Source of the DNA: RYN-431 sp036388295
Lineage (GTDB): Bacteria; Planctomycetota; Phycisphaerae; Tepidisphaerales; Tepidisphaeraceae
Length of the DNA: 9,381 nt
Assembly (NCBI GenBank): GCA_036388295.1
Contig: DASVSC010000234.1
Location: 1-9,381 of the forward strand
Reading direction: 5' to 3'
The position numbers and the translations under genes were made by a program. Shown here one piece after another: positions 1 through 5,779 of this stretch (the stretch's first letter is position 1; each line of letters starts with the position of its first letter). A model generated the notes under the pieces. That model searched no databases, had not been told where the DNA came from, and was given only the letters and a program-made list of their open reading frames with translations.

Positions 1-37
1 CGTCCCAGCTATGACTCGAGTTCGGAACGCGCAAAAT

Positions 38-73
38 AGCGGAGAGCGCTGCCTTTAAGCAACACTCTCCGCT
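38..73 (-). terminator. Attenuator-like hairpin downstream of rplL
   Basis: A perfect 9-bp stem, AGCGGAGAG (38-46) pairing with CTCTCCGCT (65-73), encloses an 18-nt loop. Read on the minus strand it lies 28 nt after the rplL stop codon and is followed by ATTTTG, a short U tract. The family-level expectation is that rpoB follows rplL, and in other bacteria partial termination at this junction lowers rpoBC expression relative to the ribosomal genes. The modest U tract fits an attenuator better than a full terminator. The functional reading is inference; the stem is seen directly. Confidence 0.55.
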
Positions 74-101
74 GATTGCACTAACTCTACAAGCTGTAAG
101 C

Positions 102-491
102 TTACTTGAGCTCGACAGTTGCGCCTTGCTCTGTGAGAGCCTTTTGCAGCTTCTCGGCGTCGGGCTTGGTGAGGGCTTCCTTGACAGTCTTCGGAGCGCC
201 TTCGACCAGGTCCTTGGCTTCCTTCAGGCCCAGGCCGGTCGCCTCGCGGACGACCTTGATGACCTGGATCTTCTTCTCGCCGGCGGCCTTGAGGACGACG
301 TCGAAAGTCGTCTTCTCTTCGGCCTTCTCGGCGGGAGCAGCAGCCGCAGCCGGGCCGGCCATCACGCCGCCGGCGGCCGGCTCGATGCCGTACGCGTCTT
401 TGAGGTAGTTCTTGAGTTCGACGGCCTGCTTGAGGGTCAAACCGCTCAGCTGGTCACCCAGCGTCTTGATATCTTCTGCAACGTCTGCCAT
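102..491 (-). CDS. rplL: 50S ribosomal protein L7/L12
   Basis: This 129-residue protein is the stalk protein of the large ribosomal subunit, which recruits and activates translational GTPases. Residues 1-36 form the dimerising N-terminal domain (SGLTLKQAVELKNYLK). Residues 40-60 are an Ala/Pro/Gly-rich flexible hinge. Residues 60-129 form the factor-binding domain, with the typical VVLKAAGEKKIQVIKVVRE and GLGLKEAKDLVE segments. Length and C-terminus (VELK) are normal for the family. The ATG is preceded by AAGGTG about 4-5 nt upstream on the minus strand. It is the last gene of the ribosomal series in the window. The gap to rplJ is unusually long (196 bp) and contains hairpins, so expression may be set partly independently of rplJ, which would suit the higher copy number of L12 per ribosome. 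Confidence 0.98.
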   Translation of the reverse strand: MADVAEDIKTLGDQLSGLTLKQAVELKNYLKDAYGIEPAAGGVMAGPAAAAAPAEKAEEKTTFDVVLKAAGEKKIQVIKVVREATGLGLKEAKDLVEGAPKTVKEALTKPDAEKLQKALTEQGATVELK

Positions 492-687
492 GGGGCACCT
501 TTTCTCTTTGACCCGTAACGCGGGTCAGTCGTGTCGAAATCGTCCCGCCCGAAGAGCACGCCCCACTTTGGAGCGTTTTAATCCCGAAGGAGCAGTTCGG
601 CCTGTCGGACTGGTTTGTCTTGGGCAACTGGCCGGGCTTGTCCGCCGCTGAAACGCGGGGCAAGCCTCGTAGTTACCCGGTGAATCT
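492..687 (-). other. Structured rplJ-rplL intercistronic region
   Basis: This 196-bp gap contains no convincing gene. Two hairpins are visible. The first has GGCTTG (635-640) pairing with CAAGCC (661-666), and inside it CCGC (645-648) pairs with GCGG (655-658). The second has GACCCG (510-515) pairing with CGGGTC (521-526) around a 5-nt loop, about 18 nt before the rplL start and just upstream of its Shine-Dalgarno sequence. Neither has a U tract, so they are not simple terminators. They could be processing sites, stabilisers or a translational control element for rplL. I saw no good promoter. The structures are seen; any function is inference. Confidence 0.45.
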
Positions 688-1287
688 TTAAGCCGACGCC
701 GGGGCGGCGTCGCCGCCCGCAGCGGGTTCGCCGGCGGCCGGAGCCGCAGCGGGTTCGCTTTCCTCGGTCCCTTGTTTCTTCTCTTCGATCGCCGACAGGA
801 TGCTGGCGATCGCCGCACCCGGTCCGCCGACCGCGCTGATCACGCCGCCGCCCGCGCCCAGGAGGGCGCCGACGATGCCGCTGATGGCTTCTTCGCGGGT
901 CGGGAAGCTGCCGACGGTCTTGACGCCTTCTTCGCCGGCGTACACGTCGCCGTCGAAGAAGATGCCGCGCAGCTCAAGCGTCGCGTCGAGCTTCTTCTCC
1001 GCCAGCAGCAGGCGGGCCACGTCGGGCAAACCGGCGGTGCCGAAGATGACGGCGCTGGGGCCGTCGAGCAGGCTGTCGAAGCCCTTGATCTTGGTCGTCT
1101 CCGCGGCCCGGCGGGCCAGCGTGTTCTTGACGACCAGCATCTTGAGGCCCTTCCCGTGCAGCTTGCGCCGCAGGCCGTTGTTCTTATTGCCGTCCATTCC
1201 GCGGGGATTGATGACGGCCACGCCCTCGACGCCCACGAACTGGGTGCCGAGCTGTTTCTCGATCAGATTCTTGATTTTCTTGCTCAT
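688..1287 (-). CDS. rplJ: 50S ribosomal protein L10
   Basis: L10 anchors L7/L12 dimers to 23S rRNA at the base of the stalk, and in many bacteria it represses its own mRNA translation. The 199-residue product has the typical core: an N-terminal alpha/beta domain with the conserved LKMLVVKNTLARRAAE stretch near residues 48-63, GPSAVIFG near 76-83, and a C-terminal helix (about 160-172) that carries L12. The protein is longer than the usual 165-180 residues because of an Ala/Pro/Glu/Gly-rich tail after residue 172, probably disordered. The ATG at 1285-1287 has a GGAG Shine-Dalgarno (1295-1298) 7 nt upstream. That GGAG touches the edge of the heptamer palindrome that fills the gap to rplA, so a hairpin in the mRNA would end exactly at the ribosome-binding site. 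Confidence 0.97.
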   Translation of the reverse strand: MSKKIKNLIEKQLGTQFVGVEGVAVINPRGMDGNKNNGLRRKLHGKGLKMLVVKNTLARRAAETTKIKGFDSLLDGPSAVIFGTAGLPDVARLLLAEKKLDATLELRGIFFDGDVYAGEEGVKTVGSFPTREEAISGIVGALLGAGGGVISAVGGPGAAIASILSAIEEKKQGTEESEPAAAPAAGEPAAGGDAAPASA

Positions 1288-1297
1288 AGGAAATCTC

Positions 1298-1375
1298 CAG
1301 TGGGCAGTTTGCAGTGGGCAGTGGGCAGACGAAGCAGTTGTTAACTGCCCACTGCCGACTGGCCACTGCCCACTG
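1298..1375. repeat. Palindromic heptamer array (CAGTGGG) between rplA and rplJ
   Basis: The left arm (1298-1328) is four in-register heptamers plus three bases: CAGTGGG, CAGTTTG, CAGTGGG, CAGTGGG, CAG. The right arm (1345-1375), read as reverse complement, is CAGTGGG, CAGTGGC, CAGTCGG, CAGTGGG, CAG. The arms are both 31 bp, match at 27 of 31 positions, and enclose a 16-nt loop. The array occupies nearly the whole 90-bp gap: it starts 2 nt after the rplA TAA and ends on the rplJ Shine-Dalgarno. Heptanucleotide tandem repeats (STRR) are known from filamentous cyanobacteria; this resembles them in unit length but is arranged as an inverted pair. Whether it is dispersed in the genome cannot be seen from one copy. 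Confidence 0.9.
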
Positions 1376-1377
1376 TC

Positions 1378-2076
1378 TTATTGCACGTTCAGGTACACGG
1401 CCGGGGTCATCGATCCCTTGAGGATCAGGCGACGCAGGTACGTCCCCTTGGACGTCTGCGGCTTGAGCTTGGTGATCGTGGCCATCATGGCGCGGGCGTT
1501 TTCGACCAGCTTTTCGTTGGCGAAGCTCATCTTCCCGATGATCGTGTGGACGTTGCCGCCCGCGTCATTGCGGAAGGTGGTCTTGCCGGCCGTGTTTTCG
1601 CGGACGGCGGTGCCGACGTCGACGGTCACGGTGCCGTCCTTGGGCGAAGGCATCAGGCCCTTCGGCCCGAGCACGCGGCCGAGGCGGCTGACGAAGCGCA
1701 TCATGTCCGGCGTGGCGATGGCCACGTCGAAATCCATGAAGCCGCCTTCGATTTCGGTCACGAGTTCCTGCCCGCCGGCCTTGATCGCCCCGCCGTTCAG
1801 GGCGGCAATCTTCAGGTGTTCGGGGCAGAAGGCGATGACGCGCTTGGTCTTGCCAATGCCGTGCGGCAGGCTGACGCTGCTGCGGACGGCCTGGTCGGCC
1901 TGCTTGGCGTCAATGCCCAGGCTGAACGTCAGCTCGACCGTCTGGTCGAACTTCGTCGGGGCAAAGGTCTTAAGCTTGGCAATGCCCTCTTCGAGGGACA
2001 TCAGTGCTTCGGTCGCGTTTTCAGCGGCCTTCTTGTACCGCTTTGAACGCTTGATCACGACAACGGCTTGCGCCAT
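1378..2076 (-). CDS. rplA: 50S ribosomal protein L1
   Basis: L1 forms the mobile L1 stalk that guides deacylated tRNA from the E site, and commonly represses its own operon by binding mRNA. The 232-residue product matches the family in length (234 in E. coli). It shows KRSKRYKKAAE at the N-terminus, FDQTVELTFSLGIDAKQADQ near 43-62, and the family signature region around RLGRVLGPKGLMPSPKDGTV (about 131-150). An ATG four codons further upstream (2088) is possible. I chose 2076 because GGAG lies 6 nt before it on the minus strand. The upstream neighbour is not rplK but a small unrelated gene, separated by a hairpin-containing gap. Confidence 0.97.
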   Translation of the reverse strand: MAQAVVVIKRSKRYKKAAENATEALMSLEEGIAKLKTFAPTKFDQTVELTFSLGIDAKQADQAVRSSVSLPHGIGKTKRVIAFCPEHLKIAALNGGAIKAGGQELVTEIEGGFMDFDVAIATPDMMRFVSRLGRVLGPKGLMPSPKDGTVTVDVGTAVRENTAGKTTFRNDAGGNVHTIIGKMSFANEKLVENARAMMATITKLKPQTSKGTYLRRLILKGSMTPAVYLNVQ

Positions 2077-2100
2077 GTGTTGCTCCATCGCGGATGAAAT

Positions 2101-2146
2101 AGCTTCCGCAGTAAGCTCCCACTGTTAAAGCCCGTGGTACGGCTTT
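2101..2146. other. Two small hairpins upstream of rplA
   Basis: The gap between the small gene and rplA holds AAAGCC (2127-2132) pairing with GGCTTT (2141-2146), followed on the plus strand by further Ts. It also holds AGCTT (2101-2105) pairing with AAGCT (2113-2117). The first looks like a short rho-independent terminator for antisense (plus-strand) transcription. The position, just before rplA, is also where an L1-binding translational operator could sit, but I cannot match it to a known L1-site consensus. Stems are only 5-6 bp, so confidence is low. Confidence 0.3.
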
Positions 2147-2162
2147 TTGTTTCTACTTTTCG

Positions 2163-2414
2163 CTACCGATCACTGGACGGGAACGACACGTTCGTGCCCG
2201 GACCCACCGTGACCTGCGAAATATGTTCTAGGCTGACGAGCTTGGTCGCTCCGCCATCACCGATGTCTGCCGCGATGAACACCGTGCTGCCGGTCGGGGG
2301 CAACCAGATGTATTCCGGCGACTTCACACCGATCAGATCGCCATCATCGGTGTGCACCGTGAAAGGCTGAAAAGGTTTGGCCTTTAGCAGCTTGTCAATC
2401 TGGTCTCGTTCCAT
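2163..2414 (-). CDS. Small hypothetical protein inserted between rplK and rplA
   Basis: This 83-residue protein has no recognised catalytic motif. Near the N-terminus it reads KAKPFQPFTVHTDDGD (11-26), followed by SPEYIWLPP (32-40) and alternating hydrophobic strands (VFIAAD, KLVSLEHISQVTV), suggesting a small beta-rich fold. I recall similar KPFxPFxVHxxDG small proteins of unknown function as common in planctomycetes; this is recollection, not a search result. The ATG lies 4 nt after the rplK stop, and an AAGG Shine-Dalgarno overlaps the end of rplK, so translation is probably coupled to rplK. It is followed by a 74-bp gap to rplA. An unrelated gene inside the L11-L1 pair is unusual. No ribosomal role can be inferred from sequence alone. 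Confidence 0.8.
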   Translation of the reverse strand: MERDQIDKLLKAKPFQPFTVHTDDGDLIGVKSPEYIWLPPTGSTVFIAADIGDGGATKLVSLEHISQVTVGPGTNVSFPSSDR

Positions 2415-2418
2415 AAAT

Positions 2419-2847
2419 TTAGCCTTCGACCGTGATCCCCATCGACCGGGCGGACCCGGCGATCTGGCGGGCGGCGGCGTCGACTTCGAAGGAGTTCATG
2501 TCTTTGAACTTGTCCTTGGCGATCGTGCGGCAGTCTTCGAAAGTGACCTTGCCGACCTTGTTCTTGTTCGGCTCGCCGCTGCCCTTTTCGGCCTTGGCGA
2601 TTTCCTTCAGCAGGGCCGAGGCCGGGGACGACTTCAGCTCGAAGCTGAACGTGCGGTCCTTGTAGCTGGTGATGACGACGCCGACGACCTTGCCCTTGAG
2701 GGCGGCCGTGGCGGCGTTGAACTGCTGGATGAACTGGCCGGGGTTCACGCCGTACTGGCCCAGGGCCGGGCCGATGGGCGGGGCCGGGGTGGCGGTGCCG
2801 CCGGGGGCGTAAATCTTGAACTGGGCGACAATTTCTTTCTTGGCCAT
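2419..2847 (-). CDS. rplK: 50S ribosomal protein L11
   Basis: L11 binds the GTPase-associated region of 23S rRNA together with L10/L12. The 142-residue product equals the E. coli length. It shows the proline-rich N-terminal switch segment PAPPIGPALGQYGVNPGQFIQQFN (residues 21-44) and the C-terminal RNA-binding domain ending in IAGSARSMGITVEG. The ATG follows a GAAGGTG ribosome-binding site 5 nt upstream on the minus strand. In most bacteria nusG lies directly upstream. Here the upstream neighbour is a small membrane protein 22 bp away, and nusG lies more than 5 kb further on. The rplK group must therefore have its own promoter or rely on transcription from within the intervening block. Confidence 0.98.
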   Translation of the reverse strand: MAKKEIVAQFKIYAPGGTATPAPPIGPALGQYGVNPGQFIQQFNAATAALKGKVVGVVITSYKDRTFSFELKSSPASALLKEIAKAEKGSGEPNKNKVGKVTFEDCRTIAKDKFKDMNSFEVDAAARQIAGSARSMGITVEG

Positions 2848-2869
2848 GGCAGCACCTTCAAAACGGCAG

Positions 2870-3160
2870 TTATGCGTCGCGAATCGTCGCGTCCACCCGT
2901 TTACTTCCGGGGGACCGGTACGATTCGCCCTGATTTCGCTCGTTGAACAGCCGGTCCAGCAACATATAGACCGGTGCCGTTAGCACGAAAAGGGCTAGCA
3001 CACTAACAAAGATCAGCAGGATTGACAAGGCCAGCAAAAGAATGCCGGGGATCATCGGCACCATCAGCAGCACCCGCGCCCATTTCGGCCACGTCAAAAT
3101 GCCGGCGCGGAAGCCGCCGATGCGGTTGACGTTGGCGAAGGTTTGGAAGTCGATCGGCAT
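2870..3160 (-). CDS. Small two-segment membrane protein upstream of rplK
   Basis: This 96-residue protein is not recognised. Residues 30-68 are a continuous hydrophobic stretch long enough for two membrane helices with a Pro/Gly break near 35-39. It is preceded by a short N-terminus containing W-P-K-W (24-27) and followed by a polar C-terminus rich in Arg, Ser and Asp. The stop codon is 22 bp from the rplK start on the same strand, so it is probably cotranscribed and may be the first gene of the transcript. No clear Shine-Dalgarno precedes the ATG at 3158-3160. A TAGAAT hexamer (3170-3175, minus strand) resembles a -10 box, but no matching -35 is present at normal spacing. Protein-like composition supports a real gene; function is unknown. 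Confidence 0.7.
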   Translation of the reverse strand: MPIDFQTFANVNRIGGFRAGILTWPKWARVLLMVPMIPGILLLALSILLIFVSVLALFVLTAPVYMLLDRLFNERNQGESYRSPGSKRVDATIRDA

Positions 3161-3242
3161 CGGGGCGGCATTCTAGCGGATTTCTTCAACCCCGGACGCG
3201 CCGGCGACTGCGGAACAACGCATTCCAACGCCAGACTTACTT

Positions 3243-3596
3243 TCACGCCTTCAGCATGGCCAGGAGCGCGCGGACGGTGCAGTGGCTTTCGACGGGATGG
3301 CGCAGTGGCCGGTCGGGGTCGATCGTGTAGTGGTTCCGACGCCCTTCCCGGGTCCGCGTGACCACGCCGCCGGCTTCCAAATCGGCCACGATGTTCTGCA
3401 CCGCTCGCTCGGTGATGCCGACGCGCGTGGCCACGTCACGTAAGCGGACAGCCGGGTCGGCGGCGAGGCAGAGCAACACGTGCGAGTGGTTCGATAAAAA
3501 CGTCCAGCCGTGCGTCGCCCCACCGGCGGGAGCAATGCTGCTCTTGCGACCGAGGTTTGCGGACGAAGCTTCAGGTTCAGAGTTGCGGGACGGCAT
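3243..3596 (-). CDS. Winged-helix transcriptional regulator (divergent from permease)
   Basis: A 117-residue DNA-binding protein. After a polar N-terminal 29 residues the domain begins at GWTFLSNHSHVLLCLA (30-45). A helix-turn-helix follows (LRDVATRVGITERAVQNIVADLEAGG, split as 52-64 and 65-77). Then come a beta wing (VVTRTREGRRNHYTI, 78-92) and a conserved C-terminal segment, DPDRPLRHPVESHCTVRALLAML. This pattern matches a MarR/ArsR-like family of small regulators that I recall from actinobacteria and planctomycetes. No effector site is evident. It is transcribed away from the SbtA-type permease. The 14-bp palindrome in the permease promoter is the obvious candidate operator and could also serve autoregulation. 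The start at 3596 fits the fold; some of the first 29 residues may not be native if a later start is used. Confidence 0.88.
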   Translation of the reverse strand: MPSRNSEPEASSANLGRKSSIAPAGGATHGWTFLSNHSHVLLCLAADPAVRLRDVATRVGITERAVQNIVADLEAGGVVTRTREGRRNHYTIDPDRPLRHPVESHCTVRALLAMLKA

Positions 3597-3620
3597 GGTG
3601 ACACCCGGCGGCGCGGCCGC

Positions 3621-3650
3621 TTGACATACGAAATATATTTCGCGTATCTT
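3621..3650 (+). promoter_or_regulatory. Sigma-70-type promoter with centred palindromic operator
   Basis: TTGACA (3621-3626) is a perfect -35 box. TATCTT (3645-3650) is a good -10 box, with an 18-bp spacer between them. Within the spacer, CGAAATATATTTCG (3629-3642) is a perfect 14-bp palindrome whose dyad falls at 3635/3636, the exact midpoint of the spacer. It is a strikingly AT-rich island in GC-rich surroundings. A dimeric repressor bound here would block RNA polymerase. The promoter points at the permease, with a predicted start near 3657 and a leader of about 120 nt. The divergent regulator gene begins 25 bp from the -35 box. Boxes and palindrome are seen; the operator role is inference. 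Confidence 0.8.
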
Positions 3651-3777
3651 GCTTCACGTAATATACATCGCCTGTAGTGTCGCCTTCGGCCGGTCGTTCG
3701 TCAACCGGCACAGGGGCCGCGTCGCCTTGTGGAAAGACCCGGCGGCGCACGGGCGCGTCCCGATCCGAAAGGCCGTC

Positions 3778-4761
3778 ATGGACACGCTGGACTTATTGCG
3801 CTCGAACCTGCTCTCGCCAATGGTGCTGGCGTTCGTGCTGGGCTTGGTGGCCGTGGCGGTGCGCAGTGACTTGAAGTTTCCAAGCGAGTTGTACACCGGC
3901 CTGTCCATCTTTCTGCTCCTGGCGATCGGCCTGAAAGGCGGCCACGAACTGGCCAAGGCGCCATTGAAGGCAGTCTTTTGGCCGGCCCTGGCGACCCAGG
4001 TGGCGGGCGTGCTGATTCCGTTGGTCGCCTACGCCCTGCTGCGTCGGCCGGGCGGATTCGGCGTCAGCGACGCCGCGGCGCTGGCGGCACACTACGGGTC
4101 CGTGTCGGCCGTTACTTTCGCCGCGACGCTGACCTTTCTCGACACCAAGGGCGTCCCCTACGAAGGCTTTCTGCCCGCCCTCGTGGCCATGCTGGAAGTG
4201 CCGGCCATCGTCGTGGCATTGCTGCTGGCACAATGGAACGAGCGGCCCGACCCGGCCGCCCCGCCGCGGCCCTGGGGCCGGGTGCTTCATGAGGTCTTCG
4301 CCGGTCGCAGCGTCGTGCTGCTCCTGGGCGGGCTGGCCATCGGCTTCGTTTCGACCGAGAAGAACTTCGAACGCGTGGCCCCGGCGTTCGTCAACTTGTT
4401 CTACGGCGCGCTCGTGCTGTTCCTGCTGGACATGGGCATGGTGGCGGCCAAGCGGTTGCGGGAGGTCGGGCAGGCGGGGGCATTCCTGATCGCGTTCGCC
4501 CTGCTGATGCCGGTGATCAACGGCATGTTCGGCGTGCTGCTGGGCCATTGGGCCGGGCTTAGCACCGGCGGCACGACGGTGTTCGGCGTGCTGTGCGCCA
4601 GCGCCAGCTACATCGCGGCGCCCGCGGCGGTCCGCGTGGCGCTGCCGAATGCGAACCCGGCGTACTACCTGACGGCCTCGATCGGACTAACGTTCCCGTT
4701 CAACCTGACCGTCGGCATACCGCTTATCTATAGCATCGCCCGGTGGGTGACCGGCGGCTGA
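3778..4761 (+). CDS. SbtA-family sodium-dependent bicarbonate permease
   Basis: This 327-residue integral membrane protein matches the SbtA family (sodium-dependent bicarbonate permease, Pfam PF05982). About ten hydrophobic segments occur in two similar halves. Family hallmarks are LSIFLLLAIGLKGG (42-55), GSVSAVTF (107-114), ASASYIAAPAAVR (274-286), ALPNANP (288-294) and TFPFNLTVGIPLIY (305-318). The open frame extends upstream to 3649, but the ATG at 3778 is preferred: AAAGG lies 5 nt upstream, the protein then begins as family members do, and upstream starts would overlap the -10 box. No SbtB-type PII partner gene is visible. Cyanobacterial SbtA imports bicarbonate for carbon concentration; in a heterotroph it more likely supplies carboxylases, but substrate identity is inference. 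It is divergent from a regulator and convergent, 16 bp apart, with the desaturase. Confidence 0.92.
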   Translation: MDTLDLLRSNLLSPMVLAFVLGLVAVAVRSDLKFPSELYTGLSIFLLLAIGLKGGHELAKAPLKAVFWPALATQVAGVLIPLVAYALLRRPGGFGVSDAAALAAHYGSVSAVTFAATLTFLDTKGVPYEGFLPALVAMLEVPAIVVALLLAQWNERPDPAAPPRPWGRVLHEVFAGRSVVLLLGGLAIGFVSTEKNFERVAPAFVNLFYGALVLFLLDMGMVAAKRLREVGQAGAFLIAFALLMPVINGMFGVLLGHWAGLSTGGTTVFGVLCASASYIAAPAAVRVALPNANPAYYLTASIGLTFPFNLTVGIPLIYSIARWVTGG

Positions 4762-4777
4762 TAAGGACGCGCAACGC

Positions 4778-5779
4778 CTAGGCCATGCGGTCATGAATCC
4801 AGCTGAACTTCCGCTTCGGCTGGCTTTCCAGATGCTCGGTCACGGCCTCGGCGAGAGAGCTGTACCGCTCGCCCTGCTTGCACAGGTAGTCCTGAGCCTT
4901 GGCGGCCTTCCCGCTGACCTGCCGGCTGGCGATGTCCCACGTCTCGACCAGGTGCTTCATGATGCTGGCGTAGTCGTAAATCGTGTAGACCATCGACTTC
5001 TGGGCCACGACGGCGAAATGGTCGAACAAATCCGGGTCGTGCCCGTCGTACATCAGGCGGCCGGGCATGGCGATCAGGCTGCGAATCATGTGTCGGAACG
5101 CCAGGATGCCGCCGGCCGGGTCGACCTCCATGACCTTGCCCATCATCTTGGTGTAGAACGCCTCGTGGCGGCTCTCGTCGCCGGCAATCTTCTGGCAGAT
5201 CTTCGACAGGTTTTTGTCCCCCTGCCCCACCGCCATTCGGCCGACGTTGCCGTGCGAAATCTTCGTCGCCCGCTCCTGGAACGACGTGTAGACCAGGCCG
5301 TTGTACGGGTCGGGGTGGCCTTCGGGGTTGAAGCCGTTGTTAATCAGGTGGTGGATCGTGATTTCGATCTCACGCATGTTCACCCGGCCGGTAAGGCGCA
5401 GGTAAGCGTTGAGCAGATCGCCGTGGCGGTTCTCTTCGGCCGTCCACCCGCGCAGCCACTTGGCCCAGGGACGGTCGCTGTCGCCTTGGTCGTCCTCGGC
5501 GATCAAATTGAGCTGGATGGCGTAACTCGGCAGCGCCTCTTCGGTGACCATGTCGCCGACCAGCACCACCAGCACTTCGTCGGTCAGGCCTTGGGCCTGG
5601 TCCCGGAAGCCCTGCATCTGCTCGCGCCAGTCTTCGCCCGATAAATCGGGCAGATAATCCGACGGCTGCCAAAGGCGGTCCACCTGTCCGAGAAACCCCA
5701 GGTTCTCGCCAACCACCGGCTCCATCGAGCGGAGGATTTCCAAGTGTTCTTGATGTTCCGGACTCAGAATCGTGGGCAT
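4778..5779 (-). CDS. Acyl-ACP desaturase, plant stearoyl-ACP desaturase type
   Basis: A soluble di-iron enzyme that introduces a double bond into acyl-ACP using oxygen and reduced ferredoxin (Pfam PF03405). All six iron ligands are present in the 333-residue product: E80 in GDMVTEEALPSY, E116 and H119 in TAEENRHGD, E169 in SFQERAT, and E202 and H205 in DESRHE. By recall these align with E105, E143, H146, E196, E229 and H232 of the castor enzyme. Long stretches, such as GRVNMREIE, LMYDGHDPDLFDHFAVVAQ and the terminal FSWIHDR, resemble plastid enzymes closely. The start at ATG 5779 is preferred over an upstream GTG at 5866, since the family N-terminus needs no extension, though the Shine-Dalgarno is weak. 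It is a single gene, convergent with the permease. The double-bond position cannot be read from sequence. Confidence 0.95.
   Translation of the reverse strand: MPTILSPEHQEHLEILRSMEPVVGENLGFLGQVDRLWQPSDYLPDLSGEDWREQMQGFRDQAQGLTDEVLVVLVGDMVTEEALPSYAIQLNLIAEDDQGDSDRPWAKWLRGWTAEENRHGDLLNAYLRLTGRVNMREIEITIHHLINNGFNPEGHPDPYNGLVYTSFQERATKISHGNVGRMAVGQGDKNLSKICQKIAGDESRHEAFYTKMMGKVMEVDPAGGILAFRHMIRSLIAMPGRLMYDGHDPDLFDHFAVVAQKSMVYTIYDYASIMKHLVETWDIASRQVSGKAAKAQDYLCKQGERYSSLAEAVTEHLESQPKRKFSWIHDRMA

Noticed and set aside
1184..1366. 60-codon minus-strand frame starting inside the repeat and entering rplJ out of frame
   Set aside because: It begins in the repeat array and overlaps rplJ in another frame. 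rplJ has its own good ATG and GGAG.
1298..1375. Could the heptamer arrays be CRISPR repeats?
   Set aside because: Units are 7 nt, directly abutting, and arranged as one inverted pair. There are no 25-37-nt repeats with unique spacers and no cas genes.
800..2128. 442-codon plus-strand open frame antisense to rplJ and rplA
   Set aside because: It runs through two certain ribosomal genes and the repeat array. Its translation is Ser/Pro/Arg-rich low-information sequence, as expected from antisense frames in GC-rich DNA.
3161..3242. Promoter for the rplK group (TAGAAT at 3170-3175, TTGAAG at 3184-3189, minus strand)
   Set aside because: The spacing between the two hexamers is only 8 bp and no -35 match exists at 16-18 bp, so I do not list it as a promoter.
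3649..3777. N-terminal extension of the permease to a TTG at 3649
   Set aside because: That start lies inside the -10 box of the promoter, so it would be upstream of the transcript. The ATG at 3778 has a suitable ribosome-binding site and gives the family N-terminus.
3793..4548. 251-codon minus-strand frame antisense to the permease
   Set aside because: The translation is dominated by Gln, His and Arg, the typical antisense image of a hydrophobic membrane protein. The SbtA signatures are on the plus strand.
4793..5644. 283-codon plus-strand open frame antisense to the desaturase
   Set aside because: The minus-strand desaturase is certain from its six metal ligands. The opposite frame shows only biased Leu/Val/Arg/Gln composition and no motif.
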